Positions 1 to 9,774 of a stretch of 64,000 nucleotides of DNA are shown here, piece after piece. Each line of letters starts with the position of its first letter. Position 1 is the stretch's first letter. The notes under the pieces were generated by a model that saw only the letters and a list, made by a program, of their open reading frames with translations, was not told where the DNA came from and ran no database searches. The stretch is from assembly GCF_013426915.1 (NCBI RefSeq), contig NZ_AP023182.1:992001-1056000 (forward strand). The letters run 5' to 3'. A program made the translations under genes and the position numbers. Source of the DNA: Paraburkholderia sp. PGU19 (GTDB lineage: Bacteria > Pseudomonadota > Gammaproteobacteria > Burkholderiales > Burkholderiaceae).

Positions 1-2
1 AA

Positions 3-1064
3 AACCCGATGGGCCTGATGGGCTTCGAATTCGTCGAGTTTGTTTCCCCTACGCCCGGTGTGCTCGAACCGCTGTTCGAGAAACTCGGCTTCACGATGGT
101 CGCACTGCATCGTAGCAAGCAGGTCGTGCTGTACCGCCAGGGCGATATCAACTTCATCGTCAACAATGAGCCGAACAGCGTTGCATCGTACTTCGGCGCG
201 GAACATGGTCCCTCGGCGTGCGGTCTGGCTTTCCGCGTCAAGGATGCGCACCAGGCCTATGCCCGCGCGCTCGAACTCGGAGCGCAGCCTATCGATATCC
301 CGACGGGCCCGATGGAACTGCGCCTGCCTGCCATCAGAGGCATTGGTGGCGCGCCCCTCTATCTGATCGATCGCTTCGAAGACGGCAAGAGCATCTATGA
401 CATCGACTTCGAGTACCTGCCCGGCGTGGACCGCCATCCGGTCGGCCACGGCTTCAAGGTTGTCGACCATCTCACGCACAATGTCTATCGCGGACGCATG
501 GCGCACTGGGCATCGTTCTACGAGAAGTTCTTCAACTTCCGCGAGATCCGCTATTTCGATATCCAGGGCGAGTACACGGGACTGACTTCCAAAGCGCTCA
601 CTGCGCCCGACGGCAAGATTCGTATCCCGCTCAACGAAGAGTCCAGGCAGGGTTCCGGACAGATCGAGGAATTCCTCATGCAGTTCAACGGGGAAGGCAT
701 CCAGCACGTAGCGCTGTTGACCGACGATATTCTCAAAAGCGTGGATGCATTGCAGATGGCCGGCATCCCGCTGATGAACGGTCCGAACGACATCTACTAC
801 GAGATGCTGGAAGAGCGCCTGCCCGGCCATGGCGAGAATGTCGGCGAGTTGCGGGCGCGCGGGCTGCTGCTCGATGGCACGACCAAAGACGGCAGCAAGC
901 GGCTGCTGGTACAGATTTTCTCGCAGGCGCTGCTCGGTCCGGTGTTCTTCGAGTTCATCCAGCGCAAGGGCGATGACGGGTTTGGCGAGGGCAACTTCAA
1001 GGCACTCTTCCAGTCGATGGAGCGCGACCAGATCAGGCGTGGCGTTCTCCAGGCATCGGACTAA
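3..1064 (+). CDS. hppD: 4-hydroxyphenylpyruvate dioxygenase, 5' end cut by the window
   Basis: The enzyme converts 4-hydroxyphenylpyruvate to homogentisate in tyrosine catabolism, using Fe(II) and O2. The reading frame is open from the window edge, with Asn-Pro before the first visible Met at 9; family members start some 15-25 residues earlier, so the true start is outside. Two vicinal-oxygen-chelate halves are visible. Counting from the Met at 9, the expected iron ligands are His154 (VVDHLTHN), His233 (IQHVALL) and Glu315 (FFEFIQRKG). The C-terminal GEGNFKALF motif is typical. No homogentisate dioxygenase follows; the next gene is a transport binding protein starting 11 bases after the stop. 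Confidence 0.95.
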   Translation, partial: NPMGLMGFEFVEFVSPTPGVLEPLFEKLGFTMVALHRSKQVVLYRQGDINFIVNNEPNSVASYFGAEHGPSACGLAFRVKDAHQAYARALELGAQPIDIPTGPMELRLPAIRGIGGAPLYLIDRFEDGKSIYDIDFEYLPGVDRHPVGHGFKVVDHLTHNVYRGRMAHWASFYEKFFNFREIRYFDIQGEYTGLTSKALTAPDGKIRIPLNEESRQGSGQIEEFLMQFNGEGIQHVALLTDDILKSVDALQMAGIPLMNGPNDIYYEMLEERLPGHGENVGELRARGLLLDGTTKDGSKRLLVQIFSQALLGPVFFEFIQRKGDDGFGEGNFKALFQSMERDQIRRGVLQASD

Positions 1065-1075
1065 AGGTGACTATC

Positions 1076-2224
1076 ATGAAATCACGAATTGAATCCACGC
1101 TCATCCTCGTTTGTGCTGCACTGGTGACGGGAATGGCTCACGCTGACCAGACGGTCGTCATCGGGTATGGTGGCCCATTGACCGGCCAAGTTGCGCACGT
1201 GGGCAAGGATGCTGAGAACGGCGTCAAACTTGCAATCGAAGACGCGAACGCTGCTGGCATCAAGATCAAGGGGCAGCCGGTCCACTTCCAGCTGGTATCC
1301 GAAGATGACGCAGCGGATCCCAAGACGGCCGTGACCGTCGCACAGAAATTCGTCGATCAGAAAGTGAACGGCGTAGTTGGCCACATCACCTCCGGTGCGA
1401 CCATTCCCGCATCGAAAGTGTATGCGGGCGCGGGCATACCGCAGGTTTCGCCATCCGCGACTAACCCTGAACTGACGAGACAGGGTTTCGCCACCGCACA
1501 TCGCGTGATTGGTGACGACAGCGAAGTCGGACGGGTTATCGCCCAGTACATGGGACGCACGAAAGGATACAAACGTGTTGCCGTTGTCGACGACCGCTCT
1601 GCCTATGGTCAGGGTCTTGCGGATGTGGTTGTCAAGGAACTGAAGGCCGCAGGTGTTGATGTTGTCGATCGTGAATTCGTTTCCGACAAGACCGTCGATT
1701 TCCGGGGCATTCTCACGTCGATCAAATCCAAAGATGCGCAGGCCGTGTTCTATGGCGGTGTCGATGCTCAGGCTGGCCCGCTTCGCAAGCAGATGACAGG
1801 TCTTGCGATGAAGATTCCGCTCGTCGGGTCCGCGATCGAAACCGACAAGTTCGTCGAACTGGCGGGTCCCACTGCCGCCGAAGGGACGGTTTCCGCGGAG
1901 TCGGGGCAGCCGCTCGACAAAATGAAAAACGGTCCTGCCTTCGCGGCGAAATACAAGAAATTTGGGTCCGTCGTCCTGTTCGCACCTTACGCCTACGATG
2001 CGACATGGGCGCTGATCAATTCGATGAAGCTGGCTGATTCGACCGCGTCGGCCGATTACTTGCCCGCAATGAAAAAGGTGGAATTCGACGGTGTGACCGG
2101 CAAGATCGCCTTCGACTCCAAGGGCGACCTGCGTGCAGCCGCGGTGACGCTGTATGAAGCGAAAGGCGGCAAGTTCCAGCCGGTGAGCACGGTCACGGGC
2201 TCACCCCCCTCCAGCTCGAACTGA
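1076..2224 (+). CDS. LivK-type branched-chain amino-acid ABC transporter substrate-binding protein
   Basis: A periplasmic ligand-binding protein of the Peripla_BP_6 class, expected to deliver an amino acid or related ligand to an ABC importer. An N-terminal signal peptide (about residues 1-23, ending AHA before DQTVVIG) and the motif GPLTGQVAHVGKD followed by ENGVKLAIEDAN are characteristic. I chose ATG 1076 because AAAGG at 1063-1067 lies 8 bases upstream; an in-frame GTG at 1067 overlaps that site. It sits 11 bases after hppD and may be cotranscribed, perhaps taking up an aromatic amino acid. No permease or ATPase genes are adjacent, so it must share components encoded elsewhere. The extreme C-terminus (GSPPSSSN) is unusual. 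Confidence 0.88.
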   Translation: MKSRIESTLILVCAALVTGMAHADQTVVIGYGGPLTGQVAHVGKDAENGVKLAIEDANAAGIKIKGQPVHFQLVSEDDAADPKTAVTVAQKFVDQKVNGVVGHITSGATIPASKVYAGAGIPQVSPSATNPELTRQGFATAHRVIGDDSEVGRVIAQYMGRTKGYKRVAVVDDRSAYGQGLADVVVKELKAAGVDVVDREFVSDKTVDFRGILTSIKSKDAQAVFYGGVDAQAGPLRKQMTGLAMKIPLVGSAIETDKFVELAGPTAAEGTVSAESGQPLDKMKNGPAFAAKYKKFGSVVLFAPYAYDATWALINSMKLADSTASADYLPAMKKVEFDGVTGKIAFDSKGDLRAAAVTLYEAKGGKFQPVSTVTGSPPSSSN

Positions 2225-2483
2225 TTTTCGCCTTGCACGACCAGCAGATCGGTCCGCTGGTCATCTATGCGGGATCGTCGGCGAGCAGTCGAGGGCCCGC
2301 TTCAGCCATCCTGAGCCCGATGGCGTGCGGCTCAAGTCGGACCCTCTCCGGTCATAAGTGGGGCGTTGGCACGACGGCCGTTTCCAGCGCACAGCGGCCA
2401 TCCGCGCTGTCCCGCCGACTGCTCCTTACCCAGTCCTACCGGCTATCCATAGCGCTGGTATTGCCTGATTGATCGCGCACGCA

Positions 2484-2999
2484 TCATCTCAGCCGCCGCA
2501 GGACCACCTCGGCCGTACCGCCGCTCGAAGCCGGCGTCGTCCACTTGAGTTGGTCTCCATTGATGGTGAATGGTCGCTTCTGCTCGACGCCGTTCCAGTT
2601 CGGAAACGAACTGGTGGAGACATGGAAAGTGATTGTCTTGTCGGCCTCGTCCACTGTGTAGGTGCCGAAGTGAGCGATCATTCCTTGCACGACTGCCTTG
2701 TTTTCCTCGGGCGTGCCCTCCGTCCGGTTGGCGGACGCAAACTTTGCAATATCGGCGCGAGATGTCATCAGGATATAGTGACCACTCCCATCGAACACCG
2801 CGAGCCCTTGCGGATTGGTGCCGTACATGGGTTGCCGACTGCCGTCCGGTCGCACGGTATCGACCGATACGTAGGCCCACGTTCCGACGACCTGTTCCTT
2901 CAGCGTCCCTGTTTGAGCGGCCACATCCGTGTATGAAATCGCCATACCCAGCAACACCGCCAAAGCATGACCGGCACAAAGGCTCATTTGTCTCATCAC
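2484..2999 (-). CDS. Exported lipocalin-like domain protein
   Basis: A 171-residue protein with a hydrophobic N-terminus ending VAAQTG, likely a signal peptide, followed by a single domain that begins KEQVVGTWAYVSVD and contains GLAVFDGSGHYILMTSR. This pattern matches the lipocalin-like family Lipocalin_5, small beta-barrel proteins of mostly unknown ligand. Alternative starts are Met2 and Met5. It stands alone on the minus strand, facing the LivK-type gene across about 260 bases. I cannot assign a substrate or role. Confidence 0.7.
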   Translation of the reverse strand: MMRQMSLCAGHALAVLLGMAISYTDVAAQTGTLKEQVVGTWAYVSVDTVRPDGSRQPMYGTNPQGLAVFDGSGHYILMTSRADIAKFASANRTEGTPEENKAVVQGMIAHFGTYTVDEADKTITFHVSTSSFPNWNGVEQKRPFTINGDQLKWTTPASSGGTAEVVLRRLR

Positions 3000-3867
3000 G
3001 CCTCTCCACTAGAGAAATTTTGAAAACGGTTCGCTGTGCCGCGCTATCGAATTGTTTCGGATTCGGAAAGTTCGCTTGGCGATTTCTCCAGAAGGCTACT
3101 TTGCAACATGTCCAACGACTAGGCTCGTTTTCCTGCATTAACGAGCGTTCGATGAGCCTGGCATCCAGCGCCCGCCTGGCGCTCTAGGCGCACGCGCGGT
3201 CATTCGCTGCGCACGGAACGCAACCGGCGCGAAGACCGCAGTGACCGAGGACTCGCCTACTGTGATCGGCTGGCGAAAGTCCGTTGTCTCGCGCGAATCC
3301 GACGTTCGAATGTCGGCCACCGTGCAAGGTCGACTGACCTGTTATGGCCGAAGGACGACGCGTTGGCGGTGGGCTACGCCGATGACGCGACCGCATCGGG
3401 GAGGAGCCCGGCCAGTTTGCGCCCGAGCCGCAGGCGGCCGGTTCCGTGCTGTTCGGCTATTTTCGCAGCAGCGGCGCAGCCATCGGCGTGCATTGCGTTA
3501 CAAAATCAGTTGCAACCCAACCGCACAGTGATACCAGATTTAGTTGACGGCGAATGCTCGCCAGCCCCTTTCTGCGCGGACCGCCGCGCGAAATGCTGCA
3601 TTGCACAATAGTAGTAACTAATTTGGTTGTGCGAGCGGATTTCTCACCGTGGAAAGCGTGTCCTACCGACGAAATCACGCGTCGCGCGGCCGAAGAGCCC
3701 TGAATACATCCTCGACCGATTCGGCTCGCTGCGCGTACAGCCTGGCCGGCGGCGCTCCAACTGCGATCGGCCTGACGGCTCGCCATCGAGCGCGCTGTTC
3801 CCGGTTGCGTGAAGACGTCCTGATCGGGTAGGGTGGCGACGTCTCCCATCTCAAGGAAGGAATAACG
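3000..3867. other. 868-base stretch without a convincing gene
   Basis: Several short open frames occur on both strands but none has a recognisable domain, a good ribosome binding site and sensible codon use. A weak inverted repeat (GCACAA at 3603-3608, TTGTGC at 3627-3632) is present. The last 30 bases carry the HU ribosome binding site. Part of this may be degraded coding sequence, but I cannot name it. Confidence 0.4.
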
Positions 3868-4146
3868 ATGACGAAGCAGGAACTGATCGACGCTATTGCG
3901 GCGAAGACGGGCGAAAGCAAGGCTGCGACGGGCGAAGCGATCGACGCCTTCATTGCGGCGATCACCGCCGAAGTGACGAATGGCGGCACGGTGCAGCTGG
4001 TCGGCTTCGGCTCGTTTTCGACCGGGGCCCGCGCGGCGCGCGTTGGCCGCAATCCGGCCACCGGCGAAGAAATCCAGATCGCTGCGGCAAAGACGGTGAA
4101 GTTCACCGCGGGTAAGGCGTTCAAGGACGCCGTGAACGGACAGTAA
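3868..4146 (+). CDS. HU-family nucleoid DNA-binding protein
   Basis: A 92-residue histone-like protein that binds and bends DNA without strong sequence specificity. The whole length fits the HU/IHF fold: [10 protein letters not shown] at the N-terminus, the turn GFGSF at residues 46-50, and the DNA-binding arm with GRNPATGE at 60-67, including the intercalating Pro. A strong ribosome binding site (AAGGAAGGA, about 3854-3862) sets the start. HU rather than IHF is inferred from the arm sequence. It is a single-gene unit; which of the several Burkholderiaceae HU paralogues it is cannot be told from sequence alone. Confidence 0.95.
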   Translation: MTKQELIDAIAAKTGESKAATGEAIDAFIAAITAEVTNGGTVQLVGFGSFSTGARAARVGRNPATGEEIQIAAAKTVKFTAGKAFKDAVNGQ

Positions 4147-4553
4147 CCGCCAGCGCGTCGGCTCGTTAGTTTTCGGGCGGCGTTGCCACTGTTTCAACCG
4201 GTTCCTCATGGTTGAGACGGTTGGATCGCTGACCCGCGAAACCGTGGGACGTTTGATTGTGATCGTGACATCGCAGGTTTGTGACGGCACGACGATCCGC
4301 ACAGGGAGGACGGTCCGTAGCACCCCGCAAATAATCGAACCCGAGTTGCGCCGGCGAGCAGGCATTGTCGTGGCCTGGGATGTGCGGTGTACCGGACCGG
4401 GCACGCCCCTGACACAGCGCCGGACGACCGGCCCTGGCTACAATAAGGCCACCGATCAGGCGTGGCCGTTGACGACATTACATGAGTTCAAAGCGAGGTC
4501 CGGGCAGCGTGAGCCGGCCCAGACGACCCCTCTCGAAAACAATGCTGTTACCC
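4147..4553. other. Intergenic stretch between HU and a small unknown gene
   Basis: No supported gene. A short hairpin (TCAACC at 4194-4199 with GGTTGA at 4210-4215) follows the HU gene, but there is no T-run, so a terminator role is uncertain. Open frames that run through here lack family motifs. Confidence 0.3.
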
Positions 4554-4940
4554 ATGGACGTGGCGTCCGCGCGGGAACAGTCGCTGTCCTATCACCTCGC
4601 GCTTGCGACATGCAGGAGTGGTCACGGGAACAGCTACCTGTTCAATGAGCTGATGCGAACCGTGTACGTCGCGTGGTTTCTTCAGCAGGCGGGATACGGC
4701 GACGAGCCGCTTGAACTGTACAAGTTCGCCGAATATGCGGTCGAAGCCGCGCTCACGCTTGCGCATGAATCGGGCGAATGGCTGCTCGCAGACGACGCGC
4801 TACCGGTTTTTGAAAAGCTGCTGGGGCTACACGACTCGCAACTCGCCGTTGCGCCGCTGCACAAGGTCGTCGACGCCGAGCGGCGGCTCGCACGGTTCCT
4901 TCACGGAACAGCCAGTTCGCCCATTCCAGAAGGAGAGTGA
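4554..4940 (+). CDS. Conserved small hypothetical protein
   Basis: About 128 residues, soluble and helix-rich, with no transmembrane segment. Recognisable stretches are SLSYHLALATCRSGHGN, RTVYVAWFLQQAGYG and ALPVFEKLLGLHDSQLA. I recall similar uncharacterised proteins in Burkholderia-type genomes but know no function. The start could be Met at 4542 or 4554; the longer frame from 4482 begins with low-complexity residues (RGPGSVSRPRR) that look like untranslated sequence. It has no operon partner. Confidence 0.6.
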   Translation: MDVASAREQSLSYHLALATCRSGHGNSYLFNELMRTVYVAWFLQQAGYGDEPLELYKFAEYAVEAALTLAHESGEWLLADDALPVFEKLLGLHDSQLAVAPLHKVVDAERRLARFLHGTASSPIPEGE

Positions 4941-5215
4941 GCCGAGCCGGAAACCGCCGGTAAGTATGATCGCCGTTGTCGATTGTTTGCGTAGGAATCC
5001 TACTTAAATGGATCTGTGCGTCCTACGACCGACCCGTTCACGTAAGAATACTTATCGCAATAGCACGGTTTGGTACCCACTTTTTCCTGAAGAGCCGGGT
5101 CCGGTCGGGTTCGGGTTTTTCTCCGGAAGCGTAGGTGCGGTCGCCACCAAGCGCGCAATTCGAGGTCAGAGGATGTCAGTCGGTCAAGACGCTGGAGTGA
5201 GAGACTGGAAAACGC

Positions 5216-5974
5216 TTACCGAATGTAGCTGCCACCGTTCACATCGAGCGTGGCTCCGTTGAGTGAGGCCTGCGACTTCCGCAGGACAAACGAAACGAGT
5301 TCAGCGACCTCTGTTGGAGTCGCCATTTCGCCTATCGGGATGTCGGCCACAGCCGCAGACTTTCCATGTTTCTCGACAAAATCCGCTGCCACGTCCGAAC
5401 GCACCCATCCCGGCGAAATATTGACTGCCGTCACGCCATCGGCCCCGAAGGAGCGAGCGATGGACTTGGTGAGATTCGCAAGCAAAGCTTTGGCCGCGCC
5501 ATACGGCATGGCGTTTGCCGCATAGCCACGCTGTCCAGCACGACTCGTCATATTGACTATGCGGCCGTCACCGCTATGCCGGAAGTGTTTGATTGCTTCT
5601 CTGCAAAGGTCAGCAGCTGCAAAGAAGTTAATCCGAAATTCTTTCTCCCAGGCAGACTGCCAATCCTCTTCACTAACATCAACCGTGACCTCCGTGCGGA
5701 TACCAGCGTTATTGACAAGCCCATGTATGCGGCCAGTAGCCTCAACCGCATCGCGCCACAGCTTGAACGCCCCGTCAACAGAAGACAAGTCCGCCTGGAC
5801 GATTACACCATTGCCTCCAATGTGGCCCAGCAACGCTTCTGCCTTGGCCTTGTCGCGGCCATAATGAACGATTGTTCGCGCGCCGTCGGCCGCTAACTGT
5901 TCGACAATCGCGGCACCGATACCTCCCGAGGCCCCTGTTACGAGAACGGTCTGACCATCAAGCGGAATGTTCAA
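5216..5974 (-). CDS. SDR-family oxidoreductase, third gene of the dadA-alr operon
   Basis: A classical short-chain dehydrogenase/reductase, 252 residues, soluble, NAD(P)-dependent. The cofactor motif TGASGGIG is at 13-20, NNAG at 88-91, and the catalytic set is Ser144, Tyr158 and Lys162 (PYGAAKA). The C-terminal DVNGG motif is typical of the FabG-like group. It starts 24 bases after the alanine racemase stop and is read in the same direction, so it is probably cotranscribed. A role in reducing or oxidising a hydroxy/keto group on the amino-acid skeleton processed by its neighbours is an inference; the substrate is not evident. Confidence 0.88.
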   Translation of the reverse strand: MNIPLDGQTVLVTGASGGIGAAIVEQLAADGARTIVHYGRDKAKAEALLGHIGGNGVIVQADLSSVDGAFKLWRDAVEATGRIHGLVNNAGIRTEVTVDVSEEDWQSAWEKEFRINFFAAADLCREAIKHFRHSGDGRIVNMTSRAGQRGYAANAMPYGAAKALLANLTKSIARSFGADGVTAVNISPGWVRSDVAADFVEKHGKSAAVADIPIGEMATPTEVAELVSFVLRKSQASLNGATLDVNGGSYIR

Positions 5975-5998
5975 GTTTCTCTCCCAATCTTGACTGTT

Positions 5999-7069
5999 CT
6001 ATGCCGTGACCGATACGGGGACGCGCGGCGCCAGCGCACACATTAGCTCGTAGCCAATCGTGCCGGACGACGCAGCGACGTCATCAATCTTGACGTGTTG
6101 TCCCCACAATTCGACTTTCGACCCGATGCCAGCATGCGGGCAAGGCGTTAGGTCCACTGTCAACATGTCCATCGAGACTCTACCAGCGGTGCGCGTCAGG
6201 ACTCCATCAACCGATACGGGAGTACCGGACGGCGCGTGCCGTGGATAGCCATCTGCATAACCACATGCGACCACGCCAATACGGATGTCGCGTTCGGCAG
6301 TGAATGTGCGCGCGTAGCCCACCGTCTCGCCAGCTCGCATAGTTTGGGTCCCAATAATCTCGCTGCTTAATGTCATTGACGCGCGCACCTGAACGTCCGC
6401 AACGTCGCGTGCACGGCCCGACGGCGAACCGCCATAAAGCACGATGCCCGGTCGAATCCAATTCCGATGTGCTCGGGTATGCCACAAGGTAGCTGCGGAA
6501 TTTGACAGGCTCCGGTCCCCTGGCATGCCATGGGTAATCGCGTCAAAGCGATTCAACTGCCAATCAACCTCGCCTTCATCCGCATTCGCGAAGTGACTCA
6601 TAAGCGTAATGGTGCCAACGCCGGGTGAGGCCAACGCGCGTTCCCACGCCTCGCGATATTGTTCTGGCGTAAATGCGAGTCTGTTCATGCCTGAATTCAT
6701 CTTCAGGTAGATGTCGATAGGCTTCGTTGGCTTGGTGGAGGCAATCAACTCTCGTTGCTCTTCACAGTGTATTGCGACAGTCAGGCCGATCTCCTCGGCT
6801 ATCTTTACGTCGCTGTGGGTGAAGATTCCTTCAAGGAGCAGGACGGGCTTTTTCCAGCCGAGCTGCCGAACGCGAACCGCTTCATTAAGGTCGAGGAGCG
6901 CGATTCCGTCCGCAGCTTCCAGTGCCGGATAGATTCGTTCAATACCGTGTCCGTACGCGTTTGCCTTAACTACGGCCCAGACGCGAGACTTCGGAGCTCG
7001 TTGACGGACGACTTGCAGGTTATCTCTCACCGCGTCCGGGTGAACGAAGGCTTGAATTGGACGAGGCAT
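5999..7069 (-). CDS. alr: Alanine racemase
   Basis: PLP enzyme interconverting L- and D-alanine, and in catabolic versions often other small amino acids; 356 residues. The PLP-binding lysine is Lys35 in [11 protein letters not shown]; the second catalytic tyrosine is in [21 protein letters not shown] near the C-terminus is also standard. An upstream in-frame Met would add 33 poorly matching residues. I prefer the Met at 7069, which has AAGGAA about 5 bases upstream and begins [10 protein letters not shown] as in Burkholderia homologues. Lying between dadA and an SDR gene, it is most likely the catabolic racemase feeding D-amino acid to DadA rather than the cell-wall housekeeping copy. Confidence 0.93.
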   Translation of the reverse strand: MPRPIQAFVHPDAVRDNLQVVRQRAPKSRVWAVVKANAYGHGIERIYPALEAADGIALLDLNEAVRVRQLGWKKPVLLLEGIFTHSDVKIAEEIGLTVAIHCEEQRELIASTKPTKPIDIYLKMNSGMNRLAFTPEQYREAWERALASPGVGTITLMSHFANADEGEVDWQLNRFDAITHGMPGDRSLSNSAATLWHTRAHRNWIRPGIVLYGGSPSGRARDVADVQVRASMTLSSEIIGTQTMRAGETVGYARTFTAERDIRIGVVACGYADGYPRHAPSGTPVSVDGVLTRTAGRVSMDMLTVDLTPCPHAGIGSKVELWGQHVKIDDVAASSGTIGYELMCALAPRVPVSVTA

Positions 7070-7173
7070 TGCTTTTCCTTGAGAAACGGTTGCGACGGTG
7101 ACAACTACCGTCGAGAGGAAAGGGAAGGGATAGGTGCGTCTCGTAGGTGCTGCTTCGGTCGCATGCAACGCGG

Positions 7174-8466
7174 TTAGTTCAGGTCGAATTCAGCCGGAGC
7201 GGGCGATTCCTTTGCGTAGCGGGAAATGTTGAGGTCATCATGGCGAATCGCCGGCTGCCTCCCCGAAATCAAATCCGCGAGCAGCTGCGCTGAACCACAC
7301 GACATCGTCCAGCCGAGCGTGCCATGACCTGTATTCAGATAGAGATTCGGGACCGCGGTACCTCCCACAATAGGCGTGCCGTCAGGTGTCATGGGGCGAA
7401 GCCCGGTCCAGAATGTTGCCTTTGAGGTGTCGCCGCCACCCGGGAAAAGGTCGTTTACACACATTTCCAAGGTTTCTCGACGCGCTTCGCGAAGACGCTT
7501 GTCGAACCCGACGATTTCAGCCATGCCACCAACACGGATGCGCTTATCGAACCGAGTAATAGCGATTTTGTACGTCTCGTCTAGTACCGTTGACACTGGC
7601 GCGCATCGCTCCTCGACGACGGGGGCGGTGATGGAGTATCCCTTGAGCGGATAAACGGGAATCTTGACAATGTCCGAGAGGAAGTTCGTCGAATATGAGC
7701 CGAACGCGACGACGAACACGTCGGCGTGAATCAGCTTGGCATTGTGGCGGACGCCGACAACCATACCGCCCTCCACGACAAGACCGTCGACGGGTGTGTT
7801 GTACCGAAACGTGACGCCCGCTTTCTCAGCTATTGCCGCGAGCCGAGTCGTGAACAACTGGCAGTCGCCGGTCTCATCGCCCGGTAAGCGCAGACCGCCG
7901 GTCAGCTTGTGGGAGGTGGCGGCTAGAGCCGGCTCGACTCTGGCAAGTTCACCCTGAGTCAGTAACTCGTATGGGACATTGGCTTCTTTCAGCACGGCGA
8001 TGTCCTTCGCAGCACCGTCGAACTGCTGCTGCGTGCGGAACACCTGCAAAGTACCACCAGTGCGTCCTTCGTACTGGATGCCTGTTTCTGTGCGTAGTGC
8101 CTTCAGGCAATCGCGACTGTATTCCGCCAGTCTGACCATCCGGTTCTTGTTGATGCCATAGCGCTCAGCAGTGCAGTTCTGAAGCATCTGCCACATCCAC
8201 TGAAGCTGGAACTGCTTGTCCTTATCGTCTGGACGAATTGCGAGCGGAGCATGCTTCTGAAACATCCATTTCACTGCCTTGAGAGGTACGCCCGGTGCCG
8301 CCCAAGGCGCGGCATAACCTGGCGAAATCTGTCCTGCATTGGCGAAGCTTGTCTCCAGGGCGGGTCCCTGCTCACGGTCGATGACGGTGACCTCATGGCC
8401 TGCACGCGCGAGATAGAACGCGCTCGTCACACCGACAACTCCACTTCCCAAAACGACGATTCGCAT
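7174..8466 (-). CDS. dadA: D-amino acid dehydrogenase
   Basis: FAD flavoprotein that oxidatively deaminates D-amino acids, typically D-alanine, to 2-oxo acids and passes electrons to the respiratory chain at the inner membrane. The N-terminus [20 protein letters not shown] is the FAD Rossmann motif; [21 protein letters not shown] and the C-terminal [18 protein letters not shown] are DadA hallmarks. An upstream Met would add 14 residues before the Rossmann strand; Met at 8466 is preferred. Length (430) fits the family. First gene of the leftward dadA-alr-SDR operon, divergent from the amino-acid importer with a 356-base shared control region. Confidence 0.94.
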   Translation of the reverse strand: MRIVVLGSGVVGVTSAFYLARAGHEVTVIDREQGPALETSFANAGQISPGYAAPWAAPGVPLKAVKWMFQKHAPLAIRPDDKDKQFQLQWMWQMLQNCTAERYGINKNRMVRLAEYSRDCLKALRTETGIQYEGRTGGTLQVFRTQQQFDGAAKDIAVLKEANVPYELLTQGELARVEPALAATSHKLTGGLRLPGDETGDCQLFTTRLAAIAEKAGVTFRYNTPVDGLVVEGGMVVGVRHNAKLIHADVFVVAFGSYSTNFLSDIVKIPVYPLKGYSITAPVVEERCAPVSTVLDETYKIAITRFDKRIRVGGMAEIVGFDKRLREARRETLEMCVNDLFPGGGDTSKATFWTGLRPMTPDGTPIVGGTAVPNLYLNTGHGTLGWTMSCGSAQLLADLISGRQPAIRHDDLNISRYAKESPAPAEFDLN

Positions 8467-8500
8467 ATAGCCGCCACAAGGTCGCAAGGTTGACCACTCT

Positions 8501-8518
8501 GTACACATAAATGTATGC
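8501..8518. promoter_or_regulatory. Candidate operator in front of dadA
   Basis: GTACACATAAATGTATGC is a partial dyad with core ACAT-AA-ATGT. Its minus-strand copy contains TGTGTACA, the same 8-mer found in the second candidate site at 8731-8748. It lies between the -10 of the putative dadA promoter and the dadA start, where a repressor would block transcription. The regulator could be the GntR-family protein at 17785-18549, which is inference. Confidence 0.35.
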
Positions 8519-8531
8519 AGATTTTACGCCT

Positions 8532-8554
8532 ATATTATTCGCTGTTATGTAGAG
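8532..8554 (-). promoter_or_regulatory. Candidate sigma-70 promoter of dadA
   Basis: Read on the minus strand: -35 TTTAAC (8559-8554), 16-base spacer, -10 TAATAT (8537-8532). It lies about 65 bases upstream of the dadA start. A partial palindrome at 8501-8518 follows downstream of the -10. Visual match only. Confidence 0.4.
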
Positions 8555-8700
8555 TTAAAAACTATTTAATTGCGAATTGGTGGTCGAATCGACTGTATTT
8601 CGCGACCATTGAGCCACTCAATCCGCTGGAAACCTTGTCGCTGCTGGCCCAGCGCGGTCTGCGGCGTCTGCTTCGGGTGCGACTAGGGAGAAGTGCTTAG

Positions 8701-8730
8701 TTGACAGGCTAAATTTTGAAATCCTAGACT
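8701..8730 (+). promoter_or_regulatory. Candidate sigma-70 promoter of the amino-acid importer operon
   Basis: TTGACA (8701-8706), 18-base spacer, TAGACT (8725-8730), about 92 bases upstream of the ABC binding-protein start. The -35 is a perfect consensus and the -10 matches 4 of 6 positions. The near-palindrome starting at 8731 would cover the transcription start. Confidence 0.5.
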
Positions 8731-8748
8731 GTGTACATCGCTGCACAC
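8731..8748. promoter_or_regulatory. Candidate operator over the importer transcription start
   Basis: GTGTACATCGCTGCACAC is an 18-base dyad with 14 of 18 symmetric positions, directly after the putative -10. Position and symmetry suggest a dimeric repressor such as a GntR/FCD regulator. It shares TGTGTACA with the site before dadA, so both divergent operons could be controlled together. Confidence 0.42.
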
Positions 8749-8822
8749 AACTAGATGCGCAAGATTGTGTGGTGAGAAACCTGATGTTCTCATCGGACCT
8801 ATCCATACCTCGGGAGTTGACT

Positions 8823-9656
8823 ATGGTTTCCCTGTCCTGTCTCACTCGGCGCGCTCTGACGTGCCTGGCGGTAGTCGGTTTTGTCGCAACTGGCACCGTG
8901 GCTCACGCCGACGACACCAGCGCCTGGCAAAGCGTAAAAAAGGCTGGTGTTCTCCGTTGCGGGGCGGCCGTGGCACCGCCCTACGTCATGCGCGACCCGA
9001 AGACGGGTGAATACAGTGGGTTCTTCGCGGAACTCTGTCGCAGCTTTGGACAGAACGTGCTCAAGGTTAAGGTGGAGTTCGTCGACACGACATGGGACAA
9101 CATCGTGGCCGGACTGCAGTCCGACAAGTGGGACTTGTCGATGGCGTTGAATGACACGCCGGAACGCGAAAAGGCTATTTCCTTCTCTGCGCCGGCCACG
9201 GACTACAACGTCTCCTTCGTCTACAACAAGAACAACCCCAAGGTTCCCAAGGGCGCTCACACCATCGCCGAAATTGACAAGCCCGGAGTGACAGTCGCGG
9301 TCATGTCGGGCACTGCCCAGGACAAGGTAATTTCCGCTGTTTTCAAGCAAGCGACAATCATGCGCCTGCCGGGTAACGATGAAACGCGCCTCGCTCTCAT
9401 GTCCAAGCGGGCGGACCTCCTCGCGGACGCAAACATCACGAACATGTTGCTCACCGAGGCGCATCCGGAATGGGCGTCAACCATCCAGCCGACTCCGCCG
9501 CTGGCTCAGCAGGAAGTTGCCTTCGGACTCAGGAAGGAAACGCCTGCTGCGGACATCGCCGTTCTCAACAAGTACGTGGATGAACAGGTCAAGTCGGGCT
9601 CCGTCAATCGCCTCATCAAGACCTCTGTCCAGGCGATGCTTGTCACCAACAAGTGA
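8823..9656 (+). CDS. Polar amino-acid ABC transporter substrate-binding protein
   Basis: Family 3 periplasmic binding protein, 277 residues, with a signal peptide of about 26 residues ending VAHA before DDTSAW. The mature domain shows the standard order: VLRCGAAVAPPYVMRDPKTG, FAELCRSFG, TWDNIVAGLQSDKWDLSMALNDTPEREKAISFSAP. I chose Met at 8823 because GGGAG at 8812-8816 precedes it and the signal peptide then starts properly; the frame extends 18 codons further upstream. First gene of an importer with ATPase and two permeases; the downstream enzymes suggest hydroxyproline or a related imino/amino acid as cargo. Confidence 0.92.
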   Translation: MVSLSCLTRRALTCLAVVGFVATGTVAHADDTSAWQSVKKAGVLRCGAAVAPPYVMRDPKTGEYSGFFAELCRSFGQNVLKVKVEFVDTTWDNIVAGLQSDKWDLSMALNDTPEREKAISFSAPATDYNVSFVYNKNNPKVPKGAHTIAEIDKPGVTVAVMSGTAQDKVISAVFKQATIMRLPGNDETRLALMSKRADLLADANITNMLLTEAHPEWASTIQPTPPLAQQEVAFGLRKETPAADIAVLNKYVDEQVKSGSVNRLIKTSVQAMLVTNK

Positions 9657-9774
9657 TGCTTCGTTTGACGCGGCACGCCTGAACGCGCGGGCGGTGTCCA
9701 AGACATTCAGAAGGGCCCCGTCAATTTGCCCTTCGCAAAACATGCGCCGACGGCGCGTCAGCTGGAGAGATTCA

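Noticed and set aside
2239..2262. Hairpin GACCAGC/GCTGGTC after the LivK-type gene as a terminator
   Set aside because: 7-bp stem with a 10-base loop and no T-run; too weak to call.
3457..4404. 315-codon minus-strand frame across the HU gene
   Set aside because: HU on the plus strand is certain, and this frame has no family resemblance.
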